DNA of 64,000 nucleotides from an uncultured Lachnospiraceae bacterium. Its GTDB lineage: Bacteria; Bacillota; Clostridia; Lachnospirales; Lachnospiraceae. The translations under genes were made by a program, and so were the position numbers. The DNA lies in contig CAMNSZ010000002.1 of the NCBI GenBank assembly GCA_946557105.1, positions 124,001-188,000 of the forward strand, written 5' to 3'. This document shows positions 8,101-19,029 of this stretch, piece by piece (the first letter of the stretch is position 1; every line of letters starts with the position of its first letter). The notes below the pieces were generated by a model that did not search any database, had not been told where the DNA came from, and saw only the letters and a list, made by a program, of their open reading frames with translations.

Positions 8101-10152
8101 TCATTTCTTTATGTAATTCGCCTCCGCAGTCCTGAATCGGTCGTACAAAATTCTCTGATTGTCAAGCTGCTTTACTATGTTCGTTCTTCGCGCCACAAAA
8201 TCCGTAAGCTTTTTCATGTACTCCCCGGCCGATATGCTGCCGTCTGCCACCATGGTAAGCCCTTTTTCCCAGCTTGCCGTAAGCGCAGGGTCAAGCAAAG
8301 GCTTTATGGAGCTGCACACCACATCGTATATCATTTCACCCATCAGTGTGGGAGTAAGGACCTGCGTCTTTTTATTCAGGGCAAGATACTCGATATTTAT
8401 TAGCTTCTTTAAAATCTCCGCCCTCGTGGCACTGGTACCGATACCGCTGCCCTTAATCTGCGCCCTTAACTCCTCATCCTCAATAAACTGACCTGCATTT
8501 TCCATAGTCAAAATAATACTGCCCGAAGTGTAACGCTTTGGCGGAGACGTCTCACCCTCCTTAATTTCATAAGAATCCCCTATGATATGATCTCCTTTTT
8601 TCAGAGTTGTCAGAAGCCTTGTCAGCTCTTCGTCACATTTTATGTCGGCTTCTTCCCCTTCGTCCTTCTTACTCTCTTCCTTATCCCCCGTTTCTTGCCT
8701 GACGCCCTCTTTCTTAACGGAGCTGTCGTTTTTAAAGGAAAACGCAGTCACCTTCAAATATCCTTCCTCAATTAAAATCTTAAAGTTTGCAAAAAACTTT
8801 TCCTCCTTCACCTTAATACAGAGAGCAAACTTTTGATACACTGCGGGGGGATAAAAAATACTTAAGAAACGTCTTACTATCACCTCATAAATCTTTACGG
8901 AGGCAGGCGGCAGTGAGGACAGATTATTGATACCCTGTCCGGTAGGGATAATGGCATAATGATCGGTAATCTGCTTATCGTTCACATAGCGTGTTTTGGC
9001 AATTCCCTTATAGCTTCCCTTTTGTAAAATTTCTGCTGCAAAGCTTCCTGCAGGAGCGTAGCCTCTAAGCCCTGAAATATTTTTATGTATTTCTTTTGCC
9101 ACGGCGCTGGAAAGCACTCTTGCATCCGTACGGGGATATGTGACCATTTTTTTCTCGTACAGCTCCTGAACCACCCGCAGCGTTTCGTCAGGACTGATTT
9201 TAAAATATTTAGAGCAATCGTTTTGAAGCTCCGCAAGATTGTACAAAAGAGGCGGATTTTTATTCTCTCTTTTACGCTCAATACTCTCTACCACAATATC
9301 GCCTACAGGCTCCTGCGCTAAATGGGCAATCAGGCTCTTTGCGTCCTCCTCCTTCTTGAAACCGTTTTCCTTGTAAAGCGCGGGAGAAGCATAATAAGAG
9401 GAGCCCTCCACCGCCTTCCATTCACCCGTAACCGCCTTATTTTGCAGCTTAAAGTTACCCAATACCCGATAAAACGGTGTTTTTACAAAGGTACGAATCT
9501 CCCTCTCCCGGTTCACCACCATGCCCAGAACACAGGTCATAACGCGTCCTACGGAAATGACTGCTTTATCTCTCTTCAGATAATCCTTCACTGTCCTGCC
9601 ATATTTTAAAGTGAGCACCCGAGAGAAATTAATACCCATCAGGTAATCCTCCTTTGCACGCAAATAAGCGGCATCACTCAAGCTGTCGTACTCCGACAAA
9701 TCCTTAGCTTCTCTAATGCCGCGTAATATTTCCTCCTCCGTTTGGGAATCAATCCAGACTCTTTTGCGCTCCTTATTCCTAACTCCCGCCATCTGCTCCA
9801 CCAGCCGGTATATGTATTCCCCCTCCCGCCCTGAGTCCGTACATACATAAATAGTAGAAACATCCTCTCTTTTCAGCAGGGAGCTTACAATCATGTACTG
9901 TTTTCGCACTCCCTCAATCACCTCATATTTAAATTCGTCCGGTAAAAAGGGAATAGTGTCAAAGCTCCAGCGTTTTAAGCTTTCATCATAGACCTCAGGA
10001 TAGCTCATAGTTACCAAATGACCCACACACCATGTGACAATTGCTTCCTCCGCCTCCAGATACCCGTCCTTTGACTTCATATTCAATTTTAATGCATTGG
10101 CAAATTCCCTTGCCACACTGGGTTTCTCCGCAATAAATAAATTTTTGCCCAC
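8101..10152 (-). CDS. topB: DNA topoisomerase III (type IA)
   Basis: 683 aa; N-terminal Toprim (FIAEKPSVAREFA), 'CTDSGREGEYIYR', catalytic 'VTYPRTDARVL'. Confidence 0.92.
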   Translation of the reverse strand: MGKNLFIAEKPSVAREFANALKLNMKSKDGYLEAEEAIVTWCVGHLVTMSYPEVYDESLKRWSFDTIPFLPDEFKYEVIEGVRKQYMIVSSLLKREDVSTIYVCTDSGREGEYIYRLVEQMAGVRNKERKRVWIDSQTEEEILRGIREAKDLSEYDSLSDAAYLRAKEDYLMGINFSRVLTLKYGRTVKDYLKRDKAVISVGRVMTCVLGMVVNREREIRTFVKTPFYRVLGNFKLQNKAVTGEWKAVEGSSYYASPALYKENGFKKEEDAKSLIAHLAQEPVGDIVVESIERKRENKNPPLLYNLAELQNDCSKYFKISPDETLRVVQELYEKKMVTYPRTDARVLSSAVAKEIHKNISGLRGYAPAGSFAAEILQKGSYKGIAKTRYVNDKQITDHYAIIPTGQGINNLSSLPPASVKIYEVIVRRFLSIFYPPAVYQKFALCIKVKEEKFFANFKILIEEGYLKVTAFSFKNDSSVKKEGVRQETGDKEESKKDEGEEADIKCDEELTRLLTTLKKGDHIIGDSYEIKEGETSPPKRYTSGSIILTMENAGQFIEDEELRAQIKGSGIGTSATRAEILKKLINIEYLALNKKTQVLTPTLMGEMIYDVVCSSIKPLLDPALTASWEKGLTMVADGSISAGEYMKKLTDFVARRTNIVKQLDNQRILYDRFRTAEANYIKK

Positions 10153-10192
10153 AGACCGTCATCCTTTATTTGCTATTACAAAATATATGTAC

Positions 10193-11914
10193 TTACAAAA
10201 GCTTTTGCAATAATTTCTCTATGTCTTCTGCCGATTGTGGTTTTCCAAGCAAAAAGCCCTGCGTCACATCACAGCCTATAGCATGCAGATACTCATATTG
10301 CTGCTCCTCCTCCACGCCCTCGGCAACGGACTCGAAGCCCAATGCCTTCACCATATCCACAATAGATTCCGTTATAATTCTGGTAGCCGAATCCGTGAGT
10401 ACAGTATCGACAAAGCTCTTATCAATTTTTAATGTATTTATGGGCAGCTTCTTTAAATAACTCAGGGAAGAAAAACCCGTTCCAAAATCGTCAAGAGAAA
10501 TTCGTATTCCATGCTCCTTTAAAATTTGAAGCTTTGCGGAAACGGCCTCAAAATCATCTATCAATATGCTTTCCGTCACCTCAAGCTCCACCTCGCAGGG
10601 ATCGACGTTATATTTCTGCAATACATTCAAAAAGGACTCCACAAAATCATCCTTCTGATATTGCTTGGCAGAAATATTAATGGCGAGAACCAAACGTATC
10701 CCAAATTGATTCCTCCAGCTTGCATACTGCTTGACGCTCTCCTCCACAACCCAGCTCCCAATGGGAATAATGGCTCCGTTCTTTTCGGCAATGGGAATAA
10801 ATACGGAGGGACTGATCATCCTCTCTCCCTCATCCCGCCAACGAATTAATGCTTCAAACCCCCGAAGCCTTTTATTGCCCGTATAATATTGAGGCTGATA
10901 ATACAACTCAAAATGCTTGTGCGACACGGCTTCCTTCAGCTTATTCTCAATTTCCACGGAGCGGAGAAATTCGTTCAAGGTTGGATTATCATAATATTGT
11001 ATGGAATTCTTCCCCAACGCTTTGCACTTATACATGACAATCTCTGCACAGTTGATTAATTCTAACGCCGTAGCCGCCGCCTCCGGATATTCCGCAACAC
11101 CAATGCTGACAGTCAGATAAATATCCTGCCCGCTGCTCAATCTGAATGGCGCTTTGGTTCTTTTCTGAATCGCCTTATGAAGATGCTCCACACTGCGTGT
11201 ACCGGAAGGATTATAAATGGCAATGCAATATACATCACTATCCAAATGACAAACCAGCATTTTTTCTTCCATAAACTCTTTTAAGAAGAAGCCAAACTGC
11301 TGTACTACTTCGTCACCGATAACCATGCCGAGACCGTCATTAATCTTATGGAAGTCATCAATATCAATCATCATTACGCTGACAATATCATTGTTCTCCG
11401 CCGCTTCCCTGACATATTCGCCTAAAAGCCTTACGAAATAATTGCGGTTGTAAAGTCCCGTGATACTGTCATAATAAGCAAAATAAGTTAATTCTTCATT
11501 TTGAAGCTGATACTTGGTAATATTTGTTATAGTAATAATTTTTTCCAAAGGCTGTCCGCCGTCACCATAAGCCACGCTCACACGGAAACGAAACCACACC
11601 TTTTTATCGGAGCGTCTGCATTCTATCACAGAGCTCTCCTCCCCGCTCTTTTCCGGAAATAACGCTTCCCTCAAAGCTAGAACATAGTTCTCCTCAACTA
11701 TGTCGTAGAGCCTAGCCATGTCCTTTATCTCCAAGATATCAAAATCAAAAAATTCTTTCCATTTTCCCAAAACAATTACTTCGTTTTTGTCAAAGGAATA
11801 ATATAGGAAGGCACAATCTGCAGCGTCGCAGACCTGACGATACATACGCTCTTTATTACTCAGCTTCTGATTCATCGCCTTCAATAAATCCAATTGATAG
11901 TGCAATTCATTCAT
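10193..11914 (-). CDS. GGDEF/EAL-domain c-di-GMP signalling protein
   Basis: 573 aa; C-terminal EAL domain with 'GFEALIRWRDEGERMISPSVFIPIAE' and 'ISLDDFGTGFSSLSYLKKLPINTLKID'; GGDEF-region signature is divergent (SSGQDIYLTVSIGVAEYPE). Confidence 0.88.
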   Translation of the reverse strand: MNELHYQLDLLKAMNQKLSNKERMYRQVCDAADCAFLYYSFDKNEVIVLGKWKEFFDFDILEIKDMARLYDIVEENYVLALREALFPEKSGEESSVIECRRSDKKVWFRFRVSVAYGDGGQPLEKIITITNITKYQLQNEELTYFAYYDSITGLYNRNYFVRLLGEYVREAAENNDIVSVMMIDIDDFHKINDGLGMVIGDEVVQQFGFFLKEFMEEKMLVCHLDSDVYCIAIYNPSGTRSVEHLHKAIQKRTKAPFRLSSGQDIYLTVSIGVAEYPEAAATALELINCAEIVMYKCKALGKNSIQYYDNPTLNEFLRSVEIENKLKEAVSHKHFELYYQPQYYTGNKRLRGFEALIRWRDEGERMISPSVFIPIAEKNGAIIPIGSWVVEESVKQYASWRNQFGIRLVLAINISAKQYQKDDFVESFLNVLQKYNVDPCEVELEVTESILIDDFEAVSAKLQILKEHGIRISLDDFGTGFSSLSYLKKLPINTLKIDKSFVDTVLTDSATRIITESIVDMVKALGFESVAEGVEEEQQYEYLHAIGCDVTQGFLLGKPQSAEDIEKLLQKLL

Positions 11915-11950
11915 AACTCGTCTCCCTTACGTTATGCCTCACACACCTGA

Positions 11951-13048
11951 TTACTTCTTTACAATGTATCCCTGAGCCTTTAACAATTCTGCGCAGAGAA
12001 CCGCTCCGCCTGCCGCGCCCCGCACAGTATTATGAGACAGCCCCACAAACTTGTAATCATAAACTGTATCCTCACGAAGACGCCCCACGCTTACGCCCAT
12101 GCCGTTCTCGTAATCCACATCCAAGGTTACCTGCGGTCTGTTCTCCTCCTCCAGATACTGAATAAAATGCTTAGGCGCGCTGGGAAGCCCCAATCTCTGA
12201 GGTTCACCGGAAAAAGTACGCAGCTTTTCTATCAGCTGTTCTTTTGTAGGCTTCTTTCTAAATTTTACAAAAACAGCCGCAGTGTGACCGTTCAATACAG
12301 GCACTCTGATACACTGGCAGGTAATAACAGGGCTTGTCGCAGGCTCAATCACACCGTCCTTGATTTCACCCCATAAACGAAGAGGTTCCTTCTCGCTCTT
12401 CTCCTCCTCCCCACCGATATAGGGAATAATGTTTTCCACCATTTCAGGCCAATCCTTAAAGGTTTTACCTGCTCCGGAAATTGCCTGATAAGTGGTTGCG
12501 ACCACCTCATAAGGCTCAAATTCCTTCCAAGCCGTAAGGACCGGCGCATAGCTCTGAATGGAGCAGTTTGGTTTCACTGCGACAAAACCTCTGGTAGTTC
12601 CCAGACGCTTCTTCTGGAACTCAATCACCTTCATATGCTCAGGATTAATCTCCGGAACCACCATAGGTACGTCGGGGGTCCATCTGTGAGCGCTGTTGTT
12701 AGAGACAACGGGCGTCTCCGTCTTCGCGTAATCCTCTTCTATCTTTTTAATTTCCTCCTTCGTCATATCCACCGCGCTGAACACAAAGTCAACCTGAGAG
12801 GCAACCTTTTCCACCTCATTGACGTTCATGACTACTATTTTCTTCACCGCCTCGGGCATGGGAGTCGTCATTTTCCATCTATCGCCTACCGCTTCCTCAT
12901 AGGTCTTACCTGCGGAACGGGGACTTGCTGCAATCGTAGTTACCTCAAACCACGGATGCGCCTCCAGAAGAGCTATAAATCTCTGTCCGACCATACCGGT
13001 TCCGCCCAAAATACCAACCTTTAACTTTTCACTCATATTATTCCTCAC
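11951..13048 (-). CDS. asd: aspartate-semialdehyde dehydrogenase
   Basis: 365 aa; 'VGILGGTGMVGQRFIALL', 'VAVKPNCSIQSYAPVL'. Confidence 0.92.
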   Translation of the reverse strand: MRNNMSEKLKVGILGGTGMVGQRFIALLEAHPWFEVTTIAASPRSAGKTYEEAVGDRWKMTTPMPEAVKKIVVMNVNEVEKVASQVDFVFSAVDMTKEEIKKIEEDYAKTETPVVSNNSAHRWTPDVPMVVPEINPEHMKVIEFQKKRLGTTRGFVAVKPNCSIQSYAPVLTAWKEFEPYEVVATTYQAISGAGKTFKDWPEMVENIIPYIGGEEEKSEKEPLRLWGEIKDGVIEPATSPVITCQCIRVPVLNGHTAAVFVKFRKKPTKEQLIEKLRTFSGEPQRLGLPSAPKHFIQYLEEENRPQVTLDVDYENGMGVSVGRLREDTVYDYKFVGLSHNTVRGAAGGAVLCAELLKAQGYIVKK

Positions 13049-13100
13049 CTTCCGCCGACTTTCTCGGCCTTCTCTTTTTCACTCCGGCGCTGCCGGTTTG

Positions 13101-14516
13101 TCAGTTCTCTGCAAACACCTTGTCGGAAAAAAATTTTTCCTCTTGCTCTAAATAAGCCTTGTGGAGCTTAATGACCTCCCTCATAGCGTCCGGTCCCGGC
13201 GCTCCCGCCGTCAGGCGCTTCTCCACACACGTCTTTAAGGATATTGCCTCATACACATCCGAGCCGAATTTATCGCTGATTGCCTGTAGTTCCTCCAAGC
13301 TCAAAGCGTCTATGGATGTGTTTTTGTCTATACAGTAAAGCACCAGCCTTCCGATTATACCATGCGCATCTCTAAAAGGAACTCCCTTATTTACAAGATA
13401 ATCCGCAGCATCCGTGGCATTGGTAAAGCCGTTCATTGCGCTTTTTGCCATGCGGTCCTTCTTAAATTTCATGGTGCCGAGCATGCCCGTAAAAAGCGTC
13501 AGACAGTCCTCCACTGTGTCAAAGGCATCAAAAGAAACCTCCTTATCCTCCTGCATATCCTTGTTGTAGGCAAGCGGAATACCCTTCATGGTGGTAAGGA
13601 TTGCCATCAACGCCCCATATACACGGCCGGTCTTTCCCCTTACCAGTTCCGCAATGTCAGGATTCTTTTTCTGAGGCATAATGCTGCTTCCTGTGGAATA
13701 GGCATCATCAAGCTCCACAAACTGATATTCGTTAGAGTTCCAAATAATAATCTCCTCGCTGAAACGACTCAAATGCATCATTACGGTGGATAGTGCGGCT
13801 AAAAACTCTATCAGATAGTCCCTGTCCGCCACCGAGTCCATGCTGTTTAAGGTCGGACCCTCAAAGCCCATCAGGACAGCCGTATAATTCCTGTCCAAGG
13901 GATAGGTTGTTCCCGCTAAGGCGCCCGCCCCTAAAGGGCAGTAATTCATCCGCTTAAAAATATCCTTCATACGCTGCCTGTCTCTCTTAAACATTTCAAA
14001 ATAAGCTCCGTAATGATGAGCCAGAGTAGTAGGCTGCGCCTTCTGCAAATGGGTAAAGCCCGGCATGTAGGTCTCTATATTCTCCTCCATGGTATCCAGA
14101 ATCACACGGAGAAGCTTTTCCAGATGAGCGTCTATCTCAAGCACCTTCATGCGGGTATAAAGTCTCATATCAAGCGCCACCTGATCGTTGCGGCTCCTTC
14201 CGGTGTGCAGCTTCTTTCCCGCATCTCCAACTCTGTCGATGAGATTTGCCTCCACAAAACTGTGGATATCCTCATATCTCTCATCAATGGCAAGCTTTCC
14301 TTCCTCCACGTCCTCACGAATGCCGGTCAAGCCTTTTATTATGACGTCCTTCTCCTCCACAGTCAGAATACCCTGCTTGGAAAGCATGACAACGTGGGCG
14401 ATGCTGCCCTCAATATCCTGATGAAACAATCTTTTATCAAAACGAAGAGACGCATTAAAATCATAAACCAACCGATCCGTTTCCTTGGTAAAGCGCCCTC
14501 CCCAAAGCTGTGCCAT
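13101..14516 (-). CDS. argH: argininosuccinate lyase
   Basis: 'MAQLWGGRFTKETDRLVYDFNAS', 'TGRSRNDQVALDMRLY', 'GSSIMPQKKNPDIAELVRGKTGRVYG'. Start chosen at MAQLWGGRF. Confidence 0.95.
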   Translation of the reverse strand: MAQLWGGRFTKETDRLVYDFNASLRFDKRLFHQDIEGSIAHVVMLSKQGILTVEEKDVIIKGLTGIREDVEEGKLAIDERYEDIHSFVEANLIDRVGDAGKKLHTGRSRNDQVALDMRLYTRMKVLEIDAHLEKLLRVILDTMEENIETYMPGFTHLQKAQPTTLAHHYGAYFEMFKRDRQRMKDIFKRMNYCPLGAGALAGTTYPLDRNYTAVLMGFEGPTLNSMDSVADRDYLIEFLAALSTVMMHLSRFSEEIIIWNSNEYQFVELDDAYSTGSSIMPQKKNPDIAELVRGKTGRVYGALMAILTTMKGIPLAYNKDMQEDKEVSFDAFDTVEDCLTLFTGMLGTMKFKKDRMAKSAMNGFTNATDAADYLVNKGVPFRDAHGIIGRLVLYCIDKNTSIDALSLEELQAISDKFGSDVYEAISLKTCVEKRLTAGAPGPDAMREVIKLHKAYLEQEEKFFSDKVFAEN

Positions 14517-14767
14517 AGTTATCCTCCATTCCGAAGCGTTATATAAAAGACGACATAAAATGAAATTTACGTTTGATACCCCACATATCCGTGACGCTCC
14601 GGCACAAATATGTGTATGAAAAACAGCTGTCATCAAAATATTTCAGCCCGAATTTGATATTACCATAAAACATATTGTATTGCAATACAGCCGGGCATGT
14701 CAAGCCGCTTTAACATTTCCTTTTATATCTCATATTATAAAATAAAGAATAAAGCGGCACGAAAGGT

Positions 14768-15541
14768 TTGTCCTTCATGCAAAATATCCTTGAACTAAAA
14801 AACATCGGCTATTCCTATCATGCGCTGCAGGGAGAAACCAAAGCACTGAAAAATATCTCTTTCCATGTAAAAGAAGGGGAATTTGTCGCTATTGTAGGAC
14901 CCAGTGGCTGTGGTAAATCCACTCTGTTATCCATTATTGCAGGACTGCTTGCCCCGGAGGAGGGAACTATTCTTGTAAATAATCCCGACGGTTCCCTGCA
15001 CTATCCCCGTGTGGGCTATATGCTGCAGCGCGACCACCTTCTGGAATGGAGAAACATCTACAAAAACGTAATCCTTGGACTGGAAATTAATCATATGATG
15101 ACAGAGGAACGGCTTGCCTATGTAAACCAGCTCTTATTTGACTATGATTTAGATAAATTTAAAAATAAACGCCCCAGCGAGCTTTCGGGCGGAATGAAGC
15201 AGCGGGCCGCATTAATCCGCACTCTCGCCCTCGACCCACAGCTTTTACTCTTAGATGAACCTTTCAGCGCTCTGGATTACCAGACAAGGCTTATGGTGTC
15301 CGCCGATATCTGCCACCTTATCCGCAATACCGGGAAAACCATGATTATCATCACACATGATTTATCGGAGGCAATCAGTCTCGCCGACCGCATTATTGTC
15401 CTCTCCCCCAGACCTTCAACGGTAAAAAAGGAGATGGAAATCCATCTGACTCTTTTGGACAATTCTCCTTTGGCGGCAAGAAACGCCCCTGAATTTTCCG
15501 ATTATTTTAATCAATTATGGGAGGAATTGACCAGTGAATAA
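14768..15541 (+). CDS. ABC transporter ATP-binding protein (nitrate/sulfonate/taurine type)
   Basis: Walker A 'GPSGCGKSTLL', signature 'LSGGMKQR', Walker B 'LLLLDEPFSALD'. Confidence 0.9.
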   Translation: MSFMQNILELKNIGYSYHALQGETKALKNISFHVKEGEFVAIVGPSGCGKSTLLSIIAGLLAPEEGTILVNNPDGSLHYPRVGYMLQRDHLLEWRNIYKNVILGLEINHMMTEERLAYVNQLLFDYDLDKFKNKRPSELSGGMKQRAALIRTLALDPQLLLLDEPFSALDYQTRLMVSADICHLIRNTGKTMIIITHDLSEAISLADRIIVLSPRPSTVKKEMEIHLTLLDNSPLAARNAPEFSDYFNQLWEELTSE

Positions 15542-16346
15542 TCATTCATCCGAGCTATCCAAGCAGGAACAGTTTATGACAATTTACAAACGCCAAAGGC
15601 GGCTCATTACCTCCTACCGCTTTTTGATAATGCTTGCTTTTCTAATCTTATGGGAGGTCACTGCCAATCTGGGAATGATTGACAGCTTCTTTTTTTCCAG
15701 TCCCAGCCGCGTAGTGCTTCAATTTGTAAAACTATGTGCCGAAAACAATCTCTTCTGGCACATCGGCATCACATTGTGGGAGACCATAATCAGCTTTCTG
15801 CTAGTTTTTATCATAAGCCTTGTAGTATCCACTCTGTTATGGTACTCCTCCGGGCTCTCCAAAGTAATGGAGCCTTATCTTGTCATTTTAAACAGCCTGC
15901 CTAAGTCGGCGCTTGCACCTCTTTTTATAGTGTGGCTGGGAACAGGCATGAAAACCATTGTGGTGGCGGGAATTTCTGTTGCGCTTTTCGGCTCCATCAT
16001 CAGCTTTTATACAGGCTTTATGCAATGCGATCCAGAGAAAATCACCCTGATTTACACTCTTGGGGGAAACAAGCAGGACGTGTTTTGCAAGGTAGTCCTG
16101 CCGGGCTGTCTGCCAACCCTGCTCTCCACCTCCAAGGTTAATATTGGTCTTGCGCTGGTAGGTGTAATTATTGGAGAATTTCTCGCGGCCAGACAGGGGC
16201 TTGGCTATCTGATCATCTATGGCTCACAGGTATTCCAGCTCAATCTCGTTATCACCAGTGTCATCATCCTGTGTATTATAGCCTTCGTTTTTTATAAGGC
16301 GATACAGGCAGTGGAATACCGCTTAAAAAAACAAATGGGCAGCTGA
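15534..16346 (+). CDS. ABC transporter permease (SsuC/TauC-like)
   Basis: 270-aa membrane protein overlapping the ATPase; 'LPKSALAPLFIVWLGTGMKTIV' permease loop. Confidence 0.87.
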   Translation: MNNHSSELSKQEQFMTIYKRQRRLITSYRFLIMLAFLILWEVTANLGMIDSFFFSSPSRVVLQFVKLCAENNLFWHIGITLWETIISFLLVFIISLVVSTLLWYSSGLSKVMEPYLVILNSLPKSALAPLFIVWLGTGMKTIVVAGISVALFGSIISFYTGFMQCDPEKITLIYTLGGNKQDVFCKVVLPGCLPTLLSTSKVNIGLALVGVIIGEFLAARQGLGYLIIYGSQVFQLNLVITSVIILCIIAFVFYKAIQAVEYRLKKQMGS

Positions 16347-16526
16347 TAAGCGCCGCCCGGCACACCCGCAAAGTCTTTACGGCCTTACGGGTGACGCTAC
16401 ATACATCACCCTCCAATGTCACTTCTTCCAAAGCGCAAATACCTTTTATGCTTTCCAAAACATAAATCATCCCAACACAAAAAATGATAAACACGACAGG
16501 CTGCCGCATTTATCATCTTAGTTAAA

Positions 16527-16599
16527 AGCTGAAAATGGGACTCGAACCCACGACCCCTTCATTACGAGTGAAGTGCTCTACCAACTGAGCTATTTCAGC
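16527..16599 (-). tRNA. tRNA-Thr (CGT)
   Basis: Minus strand GCTGAAATAGCTCAGTTGGTAGAGCACTTCACTCGTAATGAAGGGGTCGTGGGTTCGAGTCCCATTTTCAGCT; canonical cloverleaf, anticodon CGT. Confidence 0.93.
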
Positions 16600-16756
16600 A
16601 GGATACATTCAGCCGCTTCAAAACGACTAAATGTATTATATATGTTCTTATCTGTTTTTGCAACAAGGAATTTGGTTAAATTTTAAATTTTTTAAAAAAT
16701 TATAAAAATTTGAATGCTTAAACACCTCAATTCCCATATTCATAATGTATGCTTTC

Positions 16757-18814
16757 CTATTCCTCATATTGGAATCTGCCCACCAATTCCTTCAAAAGGT
16801 CAGCCTGTCTGGATAATTCCTCAGACGCAGCCGCACTTTCCTGCGAGGTTGCGGAATTGGACTCCACGACTTCGGCAATCTGATTTATTCCCTCTGTAAT
16901 TTGAGCCGCCGCATGCGCCTGATTGTCGGATGCCATTGCTATCTCCTCCATGGACTCGTTCACCACCTTTGCATTCTCCACAACGGCGGTCAGAGATTGC
17001 GCCGTGGAATTGGCAAACTGAATTCCTTCCTCCACTGCCTTTATAGCATTCTGTATTAAATCCTTGGTATTTCTTGCCGCTTCCGAACTTTGATCCGCAA
17101 GTGCGCCAACCTGTGTGGCAACGACTGCAAATCCTCTTCCATGCTCTCCTGCTCTTGCCGCCTCAATAGAAGCGTTCAACGCCAGCAGAGCCGTCTGGTC
17201 CGCAATTTCTTCAATGCTGCTGATAATTTCGGCAATCTTATCTGACGCCTCCCTAATCTTATCCATTGCCTCCGTATTATTCTTCATGTGCTCGTTGCTC
17301 TCAATAATCCTCTCGTTCATATCCGCGACGATTGTCCGAGCCTTCTCCGCATTCTGGGCATTCACATGTATTTTCTCCGAAATATCCGTGATAGTCGCCG
17401 TAAGCTCTTCCACTGCGCTTGCCTGATCCGTCGCTCCCTCTGCAAGCTGCTGCGCAGCTCCTGCCAAATCCTCTGCCCCTCTTTGGACGCATTGGGCGTT
17501 ACTGTCAATATCCTTCATTGCACCGCTCAACGCTGCAACGATACCTCTGAAGGAACGGCTAATCTCCGCAAAATCCCCCTTATAGTCCTCCTCTATCTCA
17601 ATCATAAAATTCCCTTCCGACAAATCGGCAAGGCGAACGTCTATATCGTTTATTACCGTTTTCAAATCCTTAACCGTCTGGGCAAGACTGTTCATCAGTG
17701 TTGCCGTCTCGTCATTCACCTCGGGCAGCGGAGTATCGGAATGAAGATCCCCCTCTGCCAAAAGCTCCAGACGCTTTACCACTACCGTGATGGGCTGAAC
17801 AACCTTTTTACCCAGCCTAATGCCTCTGCTTACTCCGTATACCATAAATACTATGACAAAAACTATCGTAATCACCAAAGACAAAAAGAACATTCCCAGA
17901 AATTCGTTTCTCACCGCAGCTACACCGATACTCCACCCGTTTATTCCCGGAATCGGCGAATAAGCAACTACCTTAGTCTTTCCGTTATAGCTATAGGTTC
18001 CCGTTCCCGCCTCTCCTGCGACCATCTTCTTACAGATTGCACTATATTTCTTGAGCCGGGGATTTGTTTCTCCCAGCGCAATGCTGTCTTCCACGCCCAC
18101 AAGGGAGGAATCCACATCTGCAATCGTAATTCCGTTAGCGTCAAGCATAAATGCCGTACCGCCGTCACCCACTTTTATGGAGCGCATGATATCGTTCAAA
18201 TACTCTCCGTCGGGAATATAGACCACGGCTCCAACCGGCTTTGTGCCGGGAACGCCTCCCTCCCACAAGGGCGCCGCTACCGCATAGGATACCGACTTCG
18301 TGACTTCATTGTATGTAGGTGTTGAAACAAATGTATTTCCCTGTATAGCCTCCTTGAAATAATCTCTGTCGGAAAAGTCTTCCCCGGAAATCATATCTAT
18401 ACCGTTACTGTCGAGAAGCAATCCTCCCTCAAAATTATGATCCGCTATTCTCTGATCCAGAATTGTCTGTTTTTCCTTCACCGGTCTGTCAGGGTCGGCA
18501 AGACGTGCAATACTCCCTGTCTCGTAAGCTACCGCAATATACTGTTGAAGCGATGCCGCAACATAATACGCCGCCACGTCGGAAGTATTATTAATGGTCT
18601 CCGAGACTGCATTGATAGATGAAATATAGCTTAAGACGGAAGAAATCACCCCCAAAACAATACAGCAGACCAAAATGGTCTGCGCAAAACTCGCCGAAAT
18701 CTTCTTTTCAATACTGACGAACCCTCCGTTCTGTTTCCTTGTTCCTGAATGAACCGACAATTTGTTACTATTCTCTTGCTGCATACGCTCCCCCATTTCT
18801 GATTGCCTCATCAA
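16757..18814 (-). CDS. methyl-accepting chemotaxis protein (dCache sensor, HAMP, MCP signal domain)
   Basis: 685 aa; '[50 protein letters not shown]'. Confidence 0.95.
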   Translation of the reverse strand: MMRQSEMGERMQQENSNKLSVHSGTRKQNGGFVSIEKKISASFAQTILVCCIVLGVISSVLSYISSINAVSETINNTSDVAAYYVAASLQQYIAVAYETGSIARLADPDRPVKEKQTILDQRIADHNFEGGLLLDSNGIDMISGEDFSDRDYFKEAIQGNTFVSTPTYNEVTKSVSYAVAAPLWEGGVPGTKPVGAVVYIPDGEYLNDIMRSIKVGDGGTAFMLDANGITIADVDSSLVGVEDSIALGETNPRLKKYSAICKKMVAGEAGTGTYSYNGKTKVVAYSPIPGINGWSIGVAAVRNEFLGMFFLSLVITIVFVIVFMVYGVSRGIRLGKKVVQPITVVVKRLELLAEGDLHSDTPLPEVNDETATLMNSLAQTVKDLKTVINDIDVRLADLSEGNFMIEIEEDYKGDFAEISRSFRGIVAALSGAMKDIDSNAQCVQRGAEDLAGAAQQLAEGATDQASAVEELTATITDISEKIHVNAQNAEKARTIVADMNERIIESNEHMKNNTEAMDKIREASDKIAEIISSIEEIADQTALLALNASIEAARAGEHGRGFAVVATQVGALADQSSEAARNTKDLIQNAIKAVEEGIQFANSTAQSLTAVVENAKVVNESMEEIAMASDNQAHAAAQITEGINQIAEVVESNSATSQESAAASEELSRQADLLKELVGRFQYEE

Positions 18815-18967
18815 ATTTATTGCGAAATCCCCGCTTTATCTGCACATTGTAACGCACCGACTTCTTTACTAAAATATTATATCACAATATCAAGAATTTT
18901 TCCACGTTTTTATTTACGAATTTCCAATAATATTTTATGTGCAGCTTCTATTTGCTTCGATTCGTCC

Positions 18968-19013
18968 ATTCAAAAAATGCTGTAGTTCTGGAAACACCAA
19001 AACTACAGCGCTT
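18968..19013 (-). terminator. intrinsic terminator after mscS-like gene
   Basis: GCTGTAGTTTTGGTGTTTCCAGAACTACAGCATTTTTT on the minus strand. Confidence 0.7.
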
Positions 19014-19029
19014 TTCACTTTATTAAATA

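Noticed and set aside
17288-18325. 345-aa plus-strand ORF over the chemotaxis gene
   Set aside because: Antisense to a clear MCP; no recognisable protein features.
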